Assembly (NCBI GenBank): GCA_013115125.1
Contig: JABANN010000522.1
Span: 1 to 23,436, forward strand
From: Perkinsus olseni
Taxonomy: Eukaryota; Perkinsozoa; Perkinsida
DNA length: 23,436 bases
Reading direction: 5' to 3'
The translations under genes and the position numbers were made by a program. Position 1 is the first letter of the stretch; the number at the start of each line of letters is the position of its first letter. Of the stretch, positions 8,309 through 18,204 are shown one piece after another. The notes under the pieces are model-generated. The model was given only the letters and a program-made list of their open reading frames with translations, was not told the origin of the DNA and did not search any database.

Positions 8309-9975
8309 TGACATTCGTTAAGTAGTAACGCTGTTACCGTATCGGGTGTGGAAGTACGGTTTCATTAGCGGTGAAAGTTAGGTGGATAGCTATTGGAAAG
8401 ACGCTCTTTCTATCGGTGTGCTGCAATAAACCGGAACTTCAATAATTGGGGTACTTACCCAGTAAAAACTGGGATTTCCCCCCGAATTTTAAGCCGTGTA
8501 TTCCAAAATTATTTGGCACATTTTTCGAGGGACCCTCCGAGATCTCGGCACCCATTGAGAGTTGTGATCTGAAACTTTGGGGTTATACTCAGTAGGTTAC
8601 TAAAAGATATACCTTTACATTTCATTTCGTTACTTGTCCCAGTGGGAGCTGGCGGCGAGAAAAAACGATATTCCAAATCTATTTGGAGGACTGTACGGTC
8701 ACCGCCACCATCTGGGCCGCCGGTCGCATTCTCTGTGGCTAGTCAGCTCTACAGCTGACTGGGAGCCGGCCTTGAAGTCGGTTTATGGATTGCAGGACAA
8801 TGGAGCTTCTGTCCAAGCCAAGATACATAGCTGCCGTCAGTAACCTGTATGACCAAAATTTGATCATCAAATGGGGGTAGATGCTGCCAGCATCTGCCAG
8901 TGCCAGCTATTTGTTGCACTATCCGGGCAAATGTCATGCGTTTGGTGCAGCCCGAGACTGATGAGGCTGAACACAGTGGGGAGGCAACGCACTACCATTC
9001 TTTGACTTAGATCGAGGAGTGGCTGCGGCGAACATGGTTGCTTGGACTGGATTTGTTGCCGCTGGGTGGACGCAAGCTGGTGGTGGTGTTCAGCAGCCGG
9101 GGCAGATTAGCCTGACGGCGATACACACTGCACAAGAGATGCTGGCACGTACTATGGCGAATGTTGAAGATCTTGAGGCCGGCTATTATTCGGTTCAGTG
9201 CTAAGTGCCACACCTAGCGCGTGAGGGGCTAGAGCACTTGGGTTTGATAACCGCCTAGGATTGGCATATTACCAGGTCGTAACGTAGAGGTGTACAGCCA
9301 ATCCATATTGGATAGATCTCGTGGATAGGGGCGGGCATCGCCTTGCGCTGCCTTGCGTAAATGATACACGTGGACGTGACTAACGCCTTCAACTCGGTGA
9401 GCCACGCCTTCATCGTGGCAAGCATTCTGTCAGTTGGAGGTCCCTGGATACCCGGTGAAGAGGGTCAGCGCCCAGCTTGCAAACCAAACGGTCTCGCTGC
9501 AGTATGGTCCGATGTATAAGGTGTTTGCTCCAGTTCTGGGTGATCTCAATCTCTACCATTGAGTGGTAAGGAAGTCCACTCAGTGGACTCCACTGCGCGA
9601 CAAGTACTGTAATCGGATGAGAGTAATTCGTCCTTCAGCCTGCATAGCGAGCATTGCCACAATAGCAATGCTGCTCGGGCGGGAACTCATCTCAGGACGA
9701 GCGAGGAGGTTCGGGCATCATGGCTACTAATAGTGTTGCTCTCATCTGGGGATTTTCTAAGTGTATTTAGACTCATATCCCTTTTCTATTGTAATCTTGT
9801 GTTTATCCCAAATATTCCGAGCTGGCCCATTGTGTGCCGCTCAGCCGAACTGGGTCCCGACTCGAGGATCTCGAGTTGTGCTTGTATTCTTCTCCTTACG
9901 CCTTTTCCCTAAGGTGGGTCTCAATCCGATGAGCGGGATGAAGCAGTTGAACGCTTTCGTTTGCTTGAGCACCAA
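8309..9975. other. Long stretch with no resolved host gene
   Basis: AT-richer from about 8330 to 8640. Short open segments occur, for example MELLSKPRYIAAVSNLY near 8802 and AIHTAQEMLARTMANVEDLE near 9120, and a reverse-transcriptase-like patch lies at 9361-9560. Two related palindromic 16-mers sit at 8501 and 8671. I could not assemble the segments into one credible gene; decayed mobile DNA is the simplest reading. Confidence 0.4.
9361..9560 (+). mobile_element. Reverse-transcriptase-like fragment (retroelement fossil)
   Basis: The conceptual product contains VDVTNAFNSVSHAF, which resembles reverse-transcriptase motif A of non-LTR type (D-x-x-x-A-F-N-S-V). Downstream is LANQTVSLQYGPMYKVFAPV, similar in layout to the segment that precedes motif B. 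The fragment is broken, short and without visible ends, so family and age cannot be fixed. A host gene with a chance resemblance is not excluded. Confidence 0.35.
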
Positions 9976-10993
9976 TCAACTACGAGTGGAGGAGAAGGCG
10001 AGGATGTCGATGCGCGGCCGAGGCAGGTATTCCACCTGACTCTCCCATAGTATTGCATGGCGAAGCTTAGTAGACGGCTCGCTGTTGGGGCTGACATTGT
10101 CATTGTTCTTGCTGGTTCTCTGCAGCGTGGGCTTGAATCTTTCGGGTACGGGAGAGCAGTTGCAGAGGCTCGGCAGCGCCGCCACGTCCTCATACAACCG
10201 CTTGGAGACTCGAGGATCTCCAACGAGTGAGTGCTGATCCAACGGTGGGCCCCCGGACATCATGTTGAATCCTCTCGAAATGAGAGTCTCGATTGTGAGT
10301 CTGTGCAGATACCTCTACCCTGAACGGTCTCCCAGCGCCCTTCTCTCTGCCGGGAGTTGAGGAAATATCGACTTCTTTCCTCGGCGTGAGGACCAAAGTG
10401 ACCGGGTACGTAGCGATATGCCCGGGCGATAGACCAGTGAACTCACTGAGAAGGACACGCAGCGAGCTGAAGCAGTCCACTGGAGGTCAGGCGAACGAGG
10501 CTCTCGAATCAAACCCAGGAACCTACGTAGTTCTTTGCTTTAGTTTGTAGTTTTCAGACGTGTTGCCATCGTCTATAATCTACTACGATATTTCAACAGA
10601 GATCCCTACCAGTGATATCGTTTACTTTTCCTCTCATCGCTATAGTGAGTTCGAGACCCTGGCTCTGCGACTGAGGTGAGGATATTGATATAGTCCGCTC
10701 ATGTTCGGTTGCCAAGGCCAGCTTGCTAGTTGCCCTAGTCTTGTTTGCTAGCCAGTTGCCTTGGCTACCTCGCTAGTTGTTGCTCGTCTTTTTGTAGAGA
10801 CTTCCTCCAAGTGCGGCTGATAGTTAGCCTTCCGGCCAAGCTCAGGATGCCTGGCGTCAGCAGGACAGCCTTTCTCGAACAGTAGGAGCTGGCTGCAGTG
10901 AGCAGCATTGCGCGCTACAGTCGATGTATCAGGAGACGGGAGAACCTGGAGCACTTTCTCCGTGGGCTCCTCGCTGATCCCGCTGTCTGCCAC
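9976..10993 (-). CDS. Unrecognised protein, minus strand, three exons
   Basis: Model on the minus strand: exons 10993-10769, 10441-10319 and 10233-9976, about 201 residues, all junctions phase 0. The N-terminal exon starts MADSGISEEPTEKVLQVLPSP; the middle exon carries GLSPGHIATYPVTLVLTPRK; the last carries HSLVGDPRVSKRLYEDV and ends near VEYLPRPRIDILAF. There is no signal peptide, membrane segment or known motif; the protein is polar and Pro/Ser-rich. The 327-nt first intron is long for this window and may hide an exon, and a shorter second intron breaks the frame. An ATG at 10263 could start a separate shorter gene. The gene is divergent from the PX gene at 11345. Confidence 0.45.
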
Positions 10994-11344
10994 TGTCTAC
11001 TACTTTGGGATTTCCTCAATGTGAGTTAACGTGTATTATCCTTCTCCTGGTCGAGACGGACCAAGTGCCTCCGATCGGCTCCATTTCTAGCGTTCTTGGG
11101 TTCCGCTGAGCAGTAGGGCTGATCCAGGTACCCCGATCGGAGTTGGATCATCTCCTAGATCCTTTCTGGGGGAATGGGACAGCTGAGGCTCTCGGGCCGG
11201 GCCGGTAGGAGCCTGGGGGCCGTAACCACTTTCTGCAGCACTGCTCAATTGCAGGCCTCTTTCACCATCGCAGTCACCGCGAAGATTCAGCAGCAGCTTG
11301 GACACAGGGCGGGTACGCCCTGCAATTTTACCCAATGGTCGCCA
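10994..11344. other. Divergent intergenic region
   Basis: Between the minus-strand gene starting at 10993 and the PX gene starting at 11345, so it should hold both 5' regions. A plus-strand frame is open from 11174 into the first PX exon and could be extra N-terminal coding sequence, but I found no phase-compatible splice to support it. Confidence 0.4.
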
Positions 11345-12393
11345 ATGGATAACGTTTGCGAGTGCTCATTCTTTCAGGCCAGCCACAACAACTACGCCAC
11401 ACTACGGAGTAGCACTATCCTCGTGAGGCGTTCTCTGGATCGGGCGTCTCCCAGTAAGCTCTGGATGTCTGTCCCTCCCGGAGTTGCGTGCTGACAGGCC
11501 CTCTATCATCTATGGCCCTGTCTCGGGACACCTCCCTGAGCGGACTGTTCGGCATGTCGGCACCGCAGAGTATGGGAGTGCTTCCCGAGACTCTGGAGGA
11601 ATCTCCTTCGCTGGGCCTCGAGGATTCCACCCAGAGAGCTGAGCTTGTGCTGTACCATTACGATATTGACTGTCTACCTGAAGCTCACCCGAAAGCCTTC
11701 TTCGTCCTCAAGTGCGCTCTCGCTTCGAATTCCTAGATTATTTTGCACGTCTTAGGCTCTTCCGGCCTTCAAATGGCAGCGTAGATCCGTACACCGACCA
11801 ATGGGTGCTGCTGCTGCAGCGACGGTACTCCGAGTTCAGAGACCTTTACCAAGCTCTCCATGCTCATTTCGCGCACGACCCTCAGGCACGGAAGGTGAGA
11901 GCTTGGGCTGATTTGCTATCTATCTCCTCCGCGAATCTTCAACCTTCGTTTGACTGGAGGCATCACAGTCATCCGACGTGTCTGCTCTATTGTGTGTGAC
12001 CGCTGAGTTCGATACTACCGAATGAAACCGCGCAGCTGCAGTTGGCGAAGGAAATGTGAGAGTATCCGGGATGATGCTGCTCGGCTGGTCCATCCAGTGC
12101 TGAATACACCATTTCTGTGCTAGACGATTTCCTACAAGATACTCAACGACTTGGCGTTCCCTATGAAAGCGTTGTCACATCGAGCTGACCTTGAAAAGGC
12201 ACAGAACGAGGAGCGTGCGCAAATGCTAGGCCAGTGGATAGCGGTAGGCTTCTCATCCCAAGGCTTCGCATACCTCCTCTCTCCCTAGGGAGTCGTGTCG
12301 TGTATCGACATCCTCGGCTGCCCAGTGCTGGAGGACTTCATGAAGCGGGATGACGTTGGGTCCCGTCAGCTCAACACGGCTGCTGCTCACTGA
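11345..12393 (+). CDS. PX-domain protein
   Basis: Exons 11345-11453, 11498-11711, 11756-11894, 12124-12243 and 12289-12393, about 228 residues. Introns of 44, 44, 229 and 45 nt are all GT-AG and keep phase. The PX domain covers about residues 85-220: LVLYHYDID, AFFVLKLF, then WVLLLQRRYSEFRDLYQAL, where RRYSEF (about 130-135) holds the Arg and Tyr that contact PI3P in canonical PX domains. FPMKALSHRADLEKAQ follows in the place of the FPPK loop, and VLEDFMKRDDV ends the fold. The first 80 residues are Ser-rich and probably disordered. The start may instead be the ATG at 11512. The 229-nt intron could conceal a small exon. Likely an endosomal phosphoinositide-binding adaptor, by family knowledge. 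Confidence 0.75.
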
Positions 12394-12593
12394 TCATCTG
12401 GACTTTGTTCCTATTCAGTTGCTATTGACCTTCCCTGTTGTTGTTTCCAGTACCATTCACATGAGCTCAGTTGATCTGCTGGATTGTCGCACTACGGGCG
12501 GGGCAACATTCGCTCTTTTCCATGCATTACAGTCATCTGCTTCCCGACCGGTGGTATCCTTGACCCTCAAGGCTTTTCCTCACTTTGCTGCTC

Positions 12594-15500
12594 ATGGCAG
12601 TGACAGCGTCAGCGCAGTCGGATGATCCTCACATGGTTCTGGCTGATGCCGTCCGTCAGGAGCTCGAGAGTTCGTCCAACTTCGAGGCGAAGTTGGCGAA
12701 CATGTGGGATATGTAGGCACATACGATAATGGCTCTTCGCCTGTCGATGAGGGTTGACGTTGATGCCAGATATGATACGTTGACTAATCTCAAAGTTACC
12801 GAAGCCGAACCGTATAAGTATTACTATAAAGGAAGAGAGCTCCTGGATGCAGCCACGGCAGCCGCCAACAGACTCATCAACGAAAGCACGAGCGAGAGGG
12901 AAGAGGTGGAGTGGCATCTAATGGCTATCGAGCTGGTGGGTGAGAGCGGTCATGTAGAAGTGTGGTAGAGAAGCTCAGGCCATGGGTCGGAATATGTACT
13001 GGTGCGAAGAAGTGCATCAAGCCGAGGTACACTTCATGGCAGCTCTGAAGCTGGGGCTGTTGGCTCCTAAGAGTAATGCTGACGATGTTGTGAGATTTTG
13101 ACCAGCGTGGCTCCGTTAGGGCAAGAGAAGAGGTACACCTTTGCCATCATTGATTGTCTTCAACAATTGGCCAACATATGGCTGGAGCGTAGTGATTGGA
13201 CTCGGGCGATCAACTTTCTTTTGAGATCGGCACACCTGTAGTAGAACCCTTATAGTCGATTTGAATGCCATGGTGTAGTTACGTGGCAGCAGAGAAGAAG
13301 TTCGAGAACGATCAGTGGGAGAGCTCTGATATAGTCAACCTTGAGAAGTTAAAGACACTCACGATTTATGGATTGGCGAGGGCATATGGGTAGGATGCGT
13401 CGCTGCAGAGTACGGCGCCAGCCTCCCTCTGGTATAAGGGTCAATTTAGCTGGGCTCCTCCTCATTTTACACGGAGGGCTGGGGATAGGCCGTCTCTGGA
13501 AGTCTCACGACGTCACATGCGTAACGATGAGTTTGCATGATTTACTCCGGTGCAGGGGACTTGGGATGGTAACCTCAGCGTCACGAGCTTGTTCGCTGAC
13601 ACTTTCGAGGCAGCTTGAACATAATATGGACGCCTCGGATGACGCGGCAAAAGATGCCCCCGTGAGATGACGAAGGCCTCGCAGTGATCGATCTCGGCAC
13701 TGCTCAGTTTGACTATCGAGAATGGGCGAGGAACGCCGTGAGTTTGGCTGACTACTACATCGGCCGGGGAGAGTTCTGGACGGCTGAGTACCTCATGCAT
13801 GCTGCTAGAATTCTCAGCGTGAGTCAAACTGGATTGGCGTTTCGACGAAGAATGACGCGGGGCTGGCTCGAACACGTGCAAGGCTCGAGGCTTCTACTGC
13901 TGGCAACACCACCCGAGGCAGTATGAGAATAAGAACTCGGGCTCGTGGAGAGTGGGTTGCATGCTTGTAGTGATCTTAGATAGAATGGCCTGAGAAGATA
14001 GGAGAGAGGAGAAGCGACGAGTTTGTTGCTGAGATATGGCGAGACGTTGGCCGCTTCTACCGCACACGCTTGGAGATTTCTAAGTTTCACGAGAAGCGTA
14101 ACGTCGACGAGTGTGTAAGCTACTACTGAATATCTTCAGCGTCGATTTCGGCTGCCTTCTGATCAGCTGGCGTTGTGGCGATGCAATGCTGAGGTAAAAG
14201 AGAAGGGAGAAGTAATCGAGAAGGAGCTCGGACTGAGCTGGGATGGTCTGGCTGATGACCACTTGCAGAGCCGATGCGTTCAATGGGACTCTGAGGAAGG
14301 GTTCCCTGAGAACGTGTGAGCCTCGGGGAGAGAGGCAAGACTCAGTGACCCCGTTCATGTGCAGGAGCATCAATGATGGGTTCTTACTTCTCGATGAGAA
14401 GAGTACTGTTGCCGAACGACTAGTGGAGGATGGCGAGTCTACTGATGATGATGGAATGCTGAGAATCCACTTGTCAGGAGAGATTGTCGTGCAGCCTGCG
14501 ATGTAAGGCGCTGAGGTGCTGTGCTGGCTTTTCGCTCATGGAAGAGTCTGATAATACACTAGTTGTAGCGTGGACAATCCCTGAACAATTCGGTTGGCCC
14601 GAATGGTTCTTTGATCGTTACATTTATGGGACGGTGCCGCCGTCTATCGTCCGCTGCCCTGGTCAGCTGCTTCCCCACCATCCACGGCTCCATAGAGAGA
14701 GCGATGCAGGTTCACAATAGAGCCTTTATCGAGGCCTGCGGAGTTGCGGTGGATCATCGAAAGTAAGGTCCTGTTCTAAAGAGAGGTGACGAGTTGGTGC
14801 TCCTGGCGGTAGGCACCTCACGTACTGTGCTAAGGATTTCGTCACAGCGAGGGAGCTGTTCAAAGTCGGACAATACTTCCATCAGCAGGGTCTCACTGTC
14901 TTCGTGCTGGACGGCTATGCCAGCGATCATGTGGGTTTATTGTGGCTCTTTCGAGCCCTCCGGCAGTCCCCGAAGCAGGTGCAGACCGTTCAAGAGCTTG
15001 CCCGCTTGCATGAGGCATTGGAGTTCTGGGAGGTTGACCCAAGCAGAGTGAGAGCGCTGCTTAAGCGGCGGGTGAAACTGTTGGAGTCGATTCTCAAAGA
15101 AGTACCACTCGCTGCTTGGTTGTAGCTAGTGTGAATTAGAGAGCGCTGGTTGACCCAGATAAACCCGATGGTTTATGTCCAATTCAATCGGCAACTCTCG
15201 TTTGAGATCGCGGAGATCTATAGGCAACTTGCCGAAGGTTTACTAGGACCGGAAGGACAATACGAAGTTGGTCCCTCCAACCGAGTAGGCAGTTATTACT
15301 CGGGTTCACCTTCTGCGGGCCCTCAACGTCATGAGATAGCTAGTGCTGTGGATCAACGGAGAAGCCGCAAATGCTGATCGCGCGAGTGTGCGTCACCGTC
15401 TCGCACAACATGAGAATCTTCATAGTGCGCAGCGAGTGACACTCCAGGAGATATAAAAAGTGCATCAGCTTATTTGCAGTTGGGCTCATTCCAAGCAGAG

Positions 15501-16382
15501 TGTCTGATACCACCTCGCTTCCTACCCGTGTATTGCTCGAAGATGATGAGAACCTTGCACAGTCGAACAGAGCCTCCGCCGTCATGCGCTCCTGATTGAA
15601 TTAGACATATTCATAGTTTCTCTCAGGTTTCTGAGCCAGGCGAAGTCGCTCAGCTCCGAAGATATATTATAAAATCTGTCAATAGTTTCACCCGATTCAT
15701 CCGGTCGTTCGAGGCACCCGCCAATCAGGGGACGTCAGCTGGCCAGAGTAAGATATCCCGAGCGAGGGCCAACGAACTCAGAGGGAGCCCTTTCATGACC
15801 GTTCCCTCCTACACATCGCTTACTGACGATTGTCATGCAGGTGTAGCGGTGCGGTTGGATGACTCAGTGGTCCAACACGTCATATCAGCGAGAGAGCAGG
15901 CGGCTAGGTGAGAATTGATGATGACTGTGAAGCATCCAATTCGTGCTTCTTTCGGTGGCGGACTTGTGAAGGCTGAATGGCCCCTGGGTCGGGTTCAGCC
16001 CAGTCATTGCCAACGACTCATTGAGTTGTAACATGTGCAGACTACTGTCGAAGGACCCATCGCCGAATGCTTCTGAACGGCTTGGGAGTCTGGTGACCGC
16101 CCTGTCACATTACGAATGGGTCAAGGCTTATGCAAAGCATCACAAGCAACAGGTAAACTCTCTGCGAACTGGTTGTGTTCTCACTCACACGACGCACTAT
16201 TGGTCGAATACAGAGTGTGTGGAGCACAGCGATTTCAAGGACTAAGGTCGTTCTCTGCCGGTCATCAGATATCGGAGATGCCGGAAGCGAACCAGGAAGC
16301 GATAAGATTGACAAGCGAGATGGCGGAACTGTTGCCGGTGCATATCGCGAGATTGAAGGCCTCGACAATGAGCGCCGCCTGA
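12594..16382 (+). CDS. KIFBP: KIF-binding protein (KBP) ortholog
   Basis: Eighteen-exon model, about 816 residues: 12594-12712, 12770-12935, 12979-13072, 13120-13237, 13279-13389, 13556-13661, 13708-13818, 13980-14114, 14167-14315, 14365-14502, 14667-14762, 14813-15101, 15159-15284, 15340-15424, 15480-15580, 15627-15907, 16041-16152, 16269-16382. All phases agree. Recalled human KBP aligns in order: EPYKYYYKGRELL (human EPYKSKYSARALL), LANIWLERSDW, LSRQLEHN (LKRQLEHN), KDFVTARELFKVGQYF, VLDGYASDH (QIDGYVTDH), NPMVYVQFNRQLSFEIA (NPQYYLLVNRQIQFEIA), LSHYEWVKAYAKHH and the C-terminal SEMAELLPVHIARLK. KBP is an alpha-solenoid of TPR-like helices that blocks the microtubule-binding face of certain kinesin motor domains. 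Human KBP is about 621 residues; the excess lies in linkers around exons 9-11 and 13-15, where the model is weakest. Confidence 0.88.
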
Positions 16383-16744
16383 CCACCTATTCATGCGACA
16401 CATGAGTCTTTCATCATCCGGGAGTTTCGTTCCTGTAAACTCAATTCTTTTCTACAGTCACGCTTCGCCGTTGTCGCTCGACTCGATCGTCTCCAACGAT
16501 CATATTGAGAGCATCACACAATAGTTCCGCGCTAGAATATTTGGTGTCCTTGAGTGTCATGCTGCAAACTCAATGCGTCTCGTGCATCCTAGGGGTTAGT
16601 CCCATCGCATCCCTTGGATTCTCTGGTCGCTCTTGAGATATCAATATGATACGCCAGCTTCGAACCGCGTGCCCAAGTTCGATAAAGCGAAGTTTCGGGT
16701 GGAGGAGTTCATCTCTTCAGCCGTTTCTTTGGTCCTATTGTAAA
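16383..16744. other. Intergenic between KBP and the acidic repeat gene
   Basis: No coding segment with splice support. It holds the 3' flank of KBP and the 5' region of the secreted acidic protein, which begins right after TATTGTAAA. I see no other element. Confidence 0.5.
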
Positions 16745-18009
16745 ATGCGTCTTCACTACGCTCTCCTAGGGTTCTTCCTCCTGCTGCTGTCTTTCCAGTG
16801 TATCGAAGTGTAAGCTCGCTTGATAGCAACTCCCCGGAATGTGACTGCCCTCTCAGGTTCTCAGCGAAGGAAACGGCCAAGCAGGCTGCTGTCCCACCTG
16901 ATGACGACGAGCGTGCTCCTGCTGCGGATGAATCAGGCGTCGATGAGGAGGAGGACGCGGGACCTGATCAAAGGGGAGTGGATGAAGAGGATGAAGAGGG
17001 CCAGGGTGATGATATTGAGCACGATGCAGGAGATACGGAGCACGACGAAGGGGGTACGGGACGAAGTGGTGATGCTGATGGAGAGCACACCAAAGGAGAT
17101 ATAGGGCGTACTGGAGAGGACACTGAGCATAGTGAAGAGGATGCTGAACATAGTGAAGAGGATGCTGAACATAGTGAAGAGGATGCTGAGCGCAGTAGAG
17201 GGCTCGATAAAGGGCACACTGGAGGTCGTGCGGAGCGCAGTGGTAGAGGGGCTGATGAGCAGCCCATTGAGCAAAAGCCTGCCAGGTGGGCTCGTGGCAT
17301 CACTGCATGTGGTCCGATCATGCGCACTTCAGTGATCCGTTGGACTTGAGAATCCTGGACGACGAGGCTGAGGCTGGCGAGCGGCAGTCTAATCTGTTGT
17401 CTCTTGCGGGCAGCTTCATCAACCGAGCATACATGAGGCTGGGCTTCGTAGCCATGCTTCGCTCGTAGAGAGAGATGATATGGCAACGTCATACGAGGTA
17501 CAAGTGTGTATCAGGTACGAGCTGCAGTTGGAGAAGGAGCTCAAGGTGCTCAACGCAGTGGTGGATCAGATCATTGTAGGTTGTGGGTGCTTCGATGGGG
17601 TGTGGTCAGCCTGTCCTGACTGGGTAACAGCGTTGGTGTGGATTCCGGGACTGCTTCGAGAACTTGGCTGGGTGTCTTGGATCGTGGATCCGAAGATGGT
17701 GGTGGATGTTGTCAGGCCCAAGGGAAGGACTGGATAGAGGAGCTGAAGACTTTCCCCGAGGTGAAGCTCAGTCTGTGTTAAATGGGTTGAAGGCGGTCTC
17801 TTGGCTAGATGCAAAACGAGGTCATTGCCAGACATAAGGAGAATATTGAGGACGTGAGGGCGAGATTTGAGCGGGTCATGCCGAAGACGGCCGGCGGAGC
17901 TGCAACCGGTGGCGACGGGCAAGGAGAAGTGGATGAGGCCATCGAGGGGGGCGACGAGGAGAATGGACAGGGGTTGCAGGAGGAGGGGGAAGAAGAAGAA
18001 GCAGAGTGA
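16745..18009 (+). CDS. Secreted acidic repeat protein
   Basis: Exons 16745-16809, 16857-17285, 17333-17447, 17498-17575, 17716-17760 and 17809-18009, about 310 residues. Introns are 47, 47, 50, 140 and 48 nt. Exon 1 is a textbook signal peptide: MRLHYALLGFFLLLLSFQC. The mature N-terminal half is extremely acidic, with repeated (E/D)H-(S/D)-x-(E/G) units and three near-perfect copies of EHSEEDA. A less biased part follows (DPLDLRILDDEAEAGER, RYELQLEKELKVLNAVVDQ, KDWIEELKTFPE, ENIEDVRARFERVM) that looks like amphipathic helices or coiled coil, then a Gly/Glu tail ending EEGEEEEAE. The fourth intron is the least certain. No named family; an extracellular or vesicle-lumen calcium-binding matrix-like protein would suit the composition, but that is inference. 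Confidence 0.7.
17120..17191 (+). repeat. 21-bp coding tandem repeat, three units plus a degenerate fourth
   Basis: The unit GAACATAGTGAAGAGGATGCT encodes EHSEEDA. Three consecutive copies differ only by G/A in the second codon position, and a diverged unit (EDTEHSEEDA / ERSRG) flanks them. It lies inside exon 2 of the secreted acidic protein. Near-identity at synonymous sites points to recent slippage or unequal crossing over. Confidence 0.8.
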
Positions 18010-18204
18010 ACATAGCAGCTCCCTAGCGACTGACCATGCTCGAGCGTGTTATCCATGCTGATTCCTTGGTATCATACCTGCTTTGGTTGTTGACAATACG
18101 GGCCCTGATAGAGTGCCTTCGATTGCAGTTTTCCTCTCTGGGCCTAACGTTCCCGTCGAGGCATCCCATCGGTAGTTACTCTTCGGTGGCATCAACTTCT
18201 TGTT

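Noticed and set aside
11345-16382. A single PX-KBP fusion gene
   Set aside because: The PX frame ends at a stop at 12391-12393, and KBP has its own ATG at 12594 with its conserved N-terminal region following; no splice joining them was found.
17120-17191. CRISPR-like direct repeats
   Set aside because: The units are adjacent without spacers and lie in a coding exon; they are a protein repeat.
16933-17492. Long minus-strand frames rich in Ser/Ile/Cys opposite the acidic repeat gene
   Set aside because: They are the antisense of the GAA/GAT-rich repeat and low complexity; the plus strand has a signal peptide and six phase-compatible exons.
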